From assembly GCA_964357255.1 (NCBI GenBank), contig CAYHKQ010000042.1, positions 1 through 22,317 on the forward strand: a stretch of 22,317 bases of DNA, written 5' to 3'. The notes beneath the pieces were generated by a model that did not search any database, was not told the DNA's origin, and saw only the letters and a list, made by a program, of their open reading frames with translations. This DNA comes from JBBTIS01 sp038059855 (GTDB taxonomy: Bacteria > Elusimicrobiota > Elusimicrobia > JACQPE01). Made by a program: the position numbers and the translations under genes. Shown here in pieces: positions 22,317 through 22,317 of the stretch. How positions within the stretch are numbered: position 1 is the stretch's first letter; each line of letters starts with the position of its first letter.

Positions 22317-22317
22317 A

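Overview
The window looks like chromosome from a diderm (Gram-negative-type) bacterium of moderate GC, roughly 53-55% in lines I counted. A PorV/PorQ-type barrel beside a giant FG-GAP/PQQ-like surface protein, plus dispersed palindromic repeats, is reminiscent of uncultured Elusimicrobiota or FCB-like lineages. That placement is inference; only the double-membrane envelope is well supported (CusCBA efflux system, several outer-membrane barrels). I saw no rRNA, tRNA, CRISPR array or transposase gene.

Region 1 (1-5440, minus strand) is a three-gene envelope operon: a PorV/PorQ-like barrel (4243-5226), a 192-residue exported low-complexity protein (3650-4228), and a giant secreted beta-propeller/Ig-like protein that runs off the left edge (1-3653). 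The last two overlap by ATGA. A GEMM-I riboswitch, predicted to bind cyclic di-GMP, fills the leader (5253-5389), so the operon is probably switched by a second messenger that controls the surface-attached lifestyle.

Region 2 (5514-7234, plus strand) holds a small two-helix membrane protein coupled to an SPFH/prohibitin-like protein, a terminator-like hairpin, and a GNAT acetyltransferase. Region 3 (7303-9913, minus) is an amino-acid operon: homoserine dehydrogenase followed by aspartate kinase, overlapping by 11 bases. Divergent from it, with its own promoter, is a FecR-domain protein (10004-10633).

Region 4 (10634-20449, plus) is a copper/silver detoxification locus: a Cys/His-rich possible lipoprotein, CusC, CusB, CusA, a predicted outer-membrane barrel, a 512-residue histidine-rich membrane-tethered protein, a secreted heavy-metal-binding protein, and a 63-residue membrane peptide with a His tail. 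CusA keeps the three Met residues of the E. coli CusA copper site. Several proteins look like periplasmic metal sponges feeding the pump. The front of the locus carries two different MITE-like elements (10643-10769 and about 11270-11392), each with terminal inverted repeats, paired hairpins and short flanking direct repeats that look like target-site duplications.

Region 5 (20527-22316, minus) has a coiled-coil NYN-domain protein overlapping (ATGA) an MbfA-like ferritin/VIT1 iron exporter, so metal handling continues on the opposite strand.

Most unusual: the riboswitch-controlled PorV/FG-GAP operon, the layered metal-binding proteins around CusCBA including the tethered His-rich protein, and the two hairpin-pair elements with apparent target duplications.
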